Of a DNA stretch of 27,492 nt, positions 23,930 to 27,492 are shown one piece after another (the stretch's first letter is position 1; each line of letters begins with the position of its first letter). The notes beneath the pieces are model-generated. The model had not been told where the DNA came from, searched no databases, and saw only the letters and a list, made by a program, of their open reading frames with translations. Both the position numbers and the translations under genes were made by a program. This DNA comes from an uncultured Burkholderiaceae bacterium (GTDB lineage Bacteria; Pseudomonadota; Gammaproteobacteria; Burkholderiales; Burkholderiaceae): NCBI GenBank assembly GCA_937871985.1, contig CALMPB010000372.1, positions 1 through 27,492 of the forward strand. The letters are read 5' to 3'.

Positions 23930-26157
23930 AGTTTTACCCTCAGGGTGAGCATGGCGCTGCGCGGTTCGCCGTAGACATTGCCGAAGTTGGCCGGGCCGAA
24001 CGCGCCGGCGCTGCCCAAGCGCGCGTAGTAAGTCCTGTCGAACAAGTTGTTGACATTCAGAGCCAGCGACATGTTCTTGTTGATGCGGTAGCCGATGCGC
24101 GCATTGACGACGGCGTAGCCGCCTTGCGACACATTCACGCTGGGAGTGCCGCCGACGCTATAGAAGCCGCTCTGGATATCCGCCCCGGCGCCAAGGCTCC
24201 AGGCGTTCCATGCTCCCGGCAACTGGTACGAAGTCCAGAAGCGGAACAGGTGCCGGGGCGCGAAACTGCGAAACGGCTGTCCCTCGCTGGTCGCGTCTTT
24301 CAGGTATTTCGCGGTATTGAATGTATAGCCGGCCGTGACCTGCCACGCGGGAGTCAGCTCGCCGGATACTTCCGCCTCGAACCCCTGGCTTTGAACCTTC
24401 CCGTTGGCCGCATAGCAGCAGTTGCCGATGACCGTGGGGGTGGTCTGTATGGCCCGGTTGGTTTCCTCGATGCGGAAGACCGCGAAAGAGGTATTGAGTT
24501 TTCCGCCATAAAACGCCCCCTTTATGCCGGCCTCGTAGTTGGCGCCGACGACGGGCGGCAGGCCATTGCCGTTGCTGTCCAGATAATTGCTCTGCACACG
24601 GAAAATATCCGCGTAGCTGGCATATAGCGCCCATGTCGGGTTGAGGTCGTAAACAATACCGGCATAGGGGGTGAAGCGCGCGTTCTGCTTGTAGTCCGAG
24701 GTGGTCGCGCCAGTGAGCCGGTTTTGCGTCGTGCTGTCCCACCAGCTCACCCGCCCGCCCAGCAGCAGCGTCAATGGATCGCTCAATTTCAGGCGCAACG
24801 CGCCGTAGACGCCATACTGCGTGGTGTCGGTACGGCTGTCGCTCGTCCATCGAGGATCGCCGGGGTTGGGAATGGACGACGGATTGAAATTGAAGACGTC
24901 GACCGGCGTGCCTCCGAAACCGGCAAGCTGCCCCCCTTGCGAATCCGCATTGCGGTCGTACCAGTTGACGCCCACTACGACTTCATGTCGCCGGCCAAAT
25001 GCCTGGAAAGCCCCGGTCAGATTGGCATCCAGGCCCAACTGCTTGTTGTCGTAGGCATTGGCGCCGCCACTTAGCATCGGCCCCTTCAAGGTCGTCCGGT
25101 CGACCGCGCCGGAAACATAGGCATACTTGAGGTCGCTGGTTTCGTGATCCGAGACAGCGCTGAGCTTGAGTTTCCAGCCATCGTTGAACTCATGCGTCAA
25201 GTCGGCGAAGACCTGCGTCGTCTCGAAGTTCCAATGCGTCCATGGCGTGCTCAGGAACGTGCTGCGCGGCAAGCCCAGATCGCCGCCGTCCTTGTAGCGC
25301 GGCACCCCCATCATTGCCGGCAGCCAGTCGCGTTTCGAGTAGTTCATGCCAAGGGAAAGCGTGGTTCTGGATGTGAGGTCGGCCTCGACGATGCCATAAA
25401 TCGATTGTTGCCTGCTGTGGGCGTAGTCGACGTGGGAACCCCGGTCGTCATAGCTCGCCGCCAGGCGGCCGCGCACGGAGCCGCTCTGGTTCAAGGGCGT
25501 GCTGTAGTCGAATTCGCCGCGGTAGGCATCCCAGGAGCCTGCGCTCAAGGAGCCGGAAAACTGCTGCTGCGCGGCCGGACGCTTGCGCACCAGGTTGATG
25601 ACGCCCCCCGGCTGTCCCGCACCGTTGAACAAGCCGGCGGCGCCGCGCAGCACCTCGACGCGGTCGAACATGATCATATCGGGCTGGGACCAGGACGCCC
25701 CCCCGGTCTGGATCGGCACACCATCGTATTCAAAATACTCGACGGGATAGCCCCGGATATAGAACGTCGGAATCACCGCGGTTCCGCTCAGGTCGGTAGT
25801 CACGCCCGTGGCCTGGCCCATGACCTGATCGAGCGTGGTGAGGTTCTGGTCGTCCATGCGCTTGCGCGTGATGATCGAAACCGACTGTGGCGTCTCCTTG
25901 AGCGTCGCGGGCATTTTGCTGCCCACTGTCGCGTTTTGCATGGTGTACGAGCCCGTATCCTCCGACGATGCATCGATCGCGCTTCCTTTGACGGTTACGG
26001 CGGGCAATGCCTGGACGTCATTCGAAGAGGAAATGCCTTGGCTCAGCGCCGGAAACGCCAGGCCGCACGCAATCGCCGCCACCCCCAAGGGCATCGGGCC
26101 ATAACGGGACAACAAGGGTAGGCGTACAAAGCATCGTATCGAGCGCGACATCGGCAT
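23926..26157 (-). CDS. TonB-dependent siderophore receptor
   Basis: This 743-residue outer-membrane receptor imports ferric siderophores using TonB energy. After a signal peptide (cleavage near ALSQG, about residue 41) come a TonB-box-like LPAVTVKG and a plug domain (about 75-185, ETPQSVSIITRKRMDDQN ... DRVEVLRGAAGLFNGAGQPGG). A 22-strand-type barrel with NLFDRTYY near the end follows. There is no N-terminal STN signalling domain, so it is not a FpvA-type transducer. The closest families are FhuE/FoxA-like. The last residue is Leu, not the usual aromatic. An adjacent cysteine pair (GNCCYAANG) lies in a probable outer loop. AAGGA precedes two in-frame ATGs, 26157 and 26151; either could be used. 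The stop overlaps the next gene by 4 bases. Confidence 0.93.
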   Translation of the reverse strand: MPMSRSIRCFVRLPLLSRYGPMPLGVAAIACGLAFPALSQGISSSNDVQALPAVTVKGSAIDASSEDTGSYTMQNATVGSKMPATLKETPQSVSIITRKRMDDQNLTTLDQVMGQATGVTTDLSGTAVIPTFYIRGYPVEYFEYDGVPIQTGGASWSQPDMIMFDRVEVLRGAAGLFNGAGQPGGVINLVRKRPAAQQQFSGSLSAGSWDAYRGEFDYSTPLNQSGSVRGRLAASYDDRGSHVDYAHSRQQSIYGIVEADLTSRTTLSLGMNYSKRDWLPAMMGVPRYKDGGDLGLPRSTFLSTPWTHWNFETTQVFADLTHEFNDGWKLKLSAVSDHETSDLKYAYVSGAVDRTTLKGPMLSGGANAYDNKQLGLDANLTGAFQAFGRRHEVVVGVNWYDRNADSQGGQLAGFGGTPVDVFNFNPSSIPNPGDPRWTSDSRTDTTQYGVYGALRLKLSDPLTLLLGGRVSWWDSTTQNRLTGATTSDYKQNARFTPYAGIVYDLNPTWALYASYADIFRVQSNYLDSNGNGLPPVVGANYEAGIKGAFYGGKLNTSFAVFRIEETNRAIQTTPTVIGNCCYAANGKVQSQGFEAEVSGELTPAWQVTAGYTFNTAKYLKDATSEGQPFRSFAPRHLFRFWTSYQLPGAWNAWSLGAGADIQSGFYSVGGTPSVNVSQGGYAVVNARIGYRINKNMSLALNVNNLFDRTYYARLGSAGAFGPANFGNVYGEPRSAMLTLRVKL

Positions 26158-26174
26158 GGATCCTTGGTTGATAA

Positions 26175-26193
26175 GATAATGAGAATCAATCTC
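26175..26193. promoter_or_regulatory. Fur box upstream of TonB receptor operon
   Basis: GATAATGAGAATCAATCTC agrees with the 19-base Fur consensus (GATAATGATAATCATTATC) at 16 of 19 positions. It lies 17 bases upstream of the receptor start, where Fur with iron would shut off transcription. Confidence 0.8.
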
Positions 26194-26289
26194 GTTAATC
26201 TTATGGACACATGGCCAAAGATGCTTAAGCGAACGGCACTAATACTTTCGTTTTTTGCTTTTTGTGGAATTAAATGGAAAACACCCTGT

Positions 26290-26326
26290 CCGCGAAGCGC
26301 CTGTGCCCGCAAACCCGCGCAAGCGG
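26290..26326 (-). terminator. possible terminator hairpin after the AraC-family gene
   Basis: Read on the minus strand directly after the regulator stop, CCGC-TT-GCGC can pair with GCGC-TTC-GCGG across a 16-base loop (26317-26326 with 26290-26300). A short T-run (GTTTT) follows only about 8 bases later, so the terminator is weak or not intrinsic. Confidence 0.3.
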
Positions 26327-26327
26327 C

Positions 26328-27179
26328 TCAGCGGGCGAGCTGGCTTGGGGAAAAGCCGAAATGCTTGCGGAACAACGTGGAAAAATGCGGAATGGCGTAG
26401 CCGACGAACGAAGCAACCTCGGAAACGGAATAAGCACGTGTGGAAAGCATCTGGTATGCCTGTTCGAGCCTGTAGTTCTGCACATACTGGAAGACGCTCA
26501 TGCCGAACAATTGCTGGAAGCCGGAATTCAATTTGTTCACATTCGTTCCGACGCACCGGGCAATCTCGTGCAGGGTGAGGGGCTGCTGGTAGTGATGCGT
26601 TGCAAGCTCGCGCGCATGCCACAGCCGCTCCAGATCGGAGCTGCTCAGCCTGGTCCCGCATTCCTCGCCAGTGTTCAACACATTGCCCGTTGCAAGCGCC
26701 GCAAGCTCCAGCCCCTTGCCGGCCAGGTAGACGTCCCGCATGCTTCCCTGCAGCGGGCACACCAGCGCCTGCCGGGCAATGGCTTGCAGCGCCGGGGTCA
26801 GCGGCTGATGCAAAACGATAACGTCATGGCTGTAAAGCCGCTTGCCGGCGCTGGCGGCGATCTTGCGCAGGTCGAACCCATTGCGCTCGGCGCTTTCAGT
26901 ATCGATTCCTATACGCACGAACTGCTGCAGCGTATTGGGTTCGAGCCGGTCGCACCCCTCTTGCGCGCCGGAAGCGATCACCAGATAAGCGCCCGGTTCG
27001 GCGATATTGAACGCGGCCCGGCCATTGATGCGGCAGCGCAGCCGGGCCTGCAGCGAGACGATGACCTGCAGCCCCTCGAACACAGGGGCGGTAACCTCCA
27101 GCGAATCCCGCAGCACGGCCGATCCCACGGACATTGTCAGGTCAGTGGAAAATTGCCGAGACCAGCCCAGAGGCGCCAT
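26328..27179 (-). CDS. AraC-family regulator, PchR/AlcR-like
   Basis: This 283-residue protein has an AraC-type double helix-turn-helix in the last 105 residues (LTLHEIARCVGTNVNKLNSGFQQLFGMSVFQYV and SVSEVASFVGYAIPHFSTLFRKHFGFSPSQL). The N-terminal domain fits siderophore-sensing regulators such as PchR of Pseudomonas and AlcR of Bordetella, which activate receptor and siderophore genes when the ferric siderophore is present. It lies upstream of the receptor gene on the same strand and has a Fur-like site at its own start. The ATG at 27179 follows only a weak GTAAGA. The protein ends right after the second helix-turn-helix, normal for the family. Confidence 0.88.
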   Translation of the reverse strand: MAPLGWSRQFSTDLTMSVGSAVLRDSLEVTAPVFEGLQVIVSLQARLRCRINGRAAFNIAEPGAYLVIASGAQEGCDRLEPNTLQQFVRIGIDTESAERNGFDLRKIAASAGKRLYSHDVIVLHQPLTPALQAIARQALVCPLQGSMRDVYLAGKGLELAALATGNVLNTGEECGTRLSSSDLERLWHARELATHHYQQPLTLHEIARCVGTNVNKLNSGFQQLFGMSVFQYVQNYRLEQAYQMLSTRAYSVSEVASFVGYAIPHFSTLFRKHFGFSPSQLAR

Positions 27180-27193
27180 ATATCTTACAAGAT

Positions 27194-27212
27194 GAGAATG
27201 ATAATCAATTAT
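27194..27212. promoter_or_regulatory. Fur-like box upstream of AraC-family regulator
   Basis: GAGAATGATAATCAATTAT matches the 19-base Fur consensus at about 14 positions, with a perfect AATGATAATCA core. It sits 15 bases upstream of the regulator start at 27179, so iron limitation should raise the regulator together with the receptor. Confidence 0.65.
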
Positions 27213-27412
27213 AAATTAATCTGGACGGCTTGTCTCAAGGGCGCGGCCCGTTATCCGCCGGCAGCAGTACGCCCGCGCCAGAATCCGTGGCGCCGATGGG
27301 ATCCGCGGCAGTATCAGCGATAGCGCCCATGAGCGGCGCGCTTTGCTACCTGTCGTCGTTGCCGGGCATCAGCGCTTGGCCTTGTCGGTTCTCGCATCTA
27401 GATTGCAAGGTG

Positions 27413-27492
27413 CTAACCCGCGGTCACACCGCCCGATCCCGGGGGAGAGCCGACCGCCAACACGTCGTTCGCAAACCCGGCCAGCTTGGCGT
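27413..27492 (-). CDS. possible C-terminal fragment of an unidentified gene
   Basis: On the minus strand the frame entering from the window end reads 25 residues, AKLAGFANDVLAVGS then PPGSGGVTAG, before a TAG at 27415-27413. The composition looks like a genuine protein end, but no family motif is visible and the piece is too short to test. If real, it is followed by about 200 bases without a gene before the Fur-like box; in 27213-27412 I see no gene or clear element. Confidence 0.35.
   Translation of the reverse strand, partial: AKLAGFANDVLAVGSPPGSGGVTAG

Noticed and set aside
1..27492. Mobile elements, CRISPR arrays, tRNA or rRNA genes
   Set aside because: No transposase or integrase motifs, no regularly spaced repeats, no tRNA cloverleaf or rRNA-like stretches were noticed on reading. 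Adjacent Rieske genes are diverged paralogues and not a recent duplication.

Overview
The window reads like the chromosome of a Gram-negative betaproteobacterium, most likely Alcaligenaceae (Bordetella/Achromobacter/Pusillimonas relatives). The reasons are a high G+C content, an orphan periplasmic binding protein inside a catabolic operon, VanA-type Rieske oxygenases, a NepI-like exporter, and an AlcR/PchR-like regulator beside a Fur-controlled TonB receptor. This placement is inference from gene content. I saw no rRNA, tRNA, CRISPR array, insertion sequence or phage gene. Coding density is high and no gene-free stretch exceeds 300 bases.

Region 1 (about 1-7600): the tail of a VOC-family gene on the + strand. 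It is followed by a minus-strand operon read as binding protein, ATPase, permease, hyuA, hyuB (6633 down to 135). The operon diverges from a TetR-family regulator. It encodes SsuABC/ThiXYZ-type uptake of a small organic compound joined to an ATP-dependent hydantoinase/oxoprolinase-type enzyme. An 8+8 bp palindrome lies in front of the regulator.

Region 2 (7632-16183): aromatic catabolism. hppD (4-hydroxyphenylpyruvate dioxygenase) and an unusual ada gene lie downstream of a minus-strand operon. That operon runs LivK-like binding protein, VOC protein, fumarylacetoacetase, Rieske oxygenase 1, Rieske oxygenase 2. It diverges from an IclR-family regulator. A sigma70-like promoter followed directly by a perfect palindrome sits in the divergent gap. 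No homogentisate dioxygenase, oxygenase reductase or ABC permease is present, so this may be an undescribed aromatic pathway branch.

Region 3 (16282-22452): a GH18-type lipoprotein; a minus-strand pair of a NepI-like exporter and a zinc alcohol dehydrogenase; a divergent LysR regulator; and an ABC exporter following the LysR gene closely from a TTG start.

Region 4 (22485-27492): iron acquisition. A TonB-dependent siderophore receptor, a secreted protein of unknown function and a PepSY-type membrane protein form a tight operon behind a strong Fur box. An AraC regulator of the PchR/AlcR kind has its own Fur-like box. The last bases hold a possible C-terminal fragment of another minus-strand gene.
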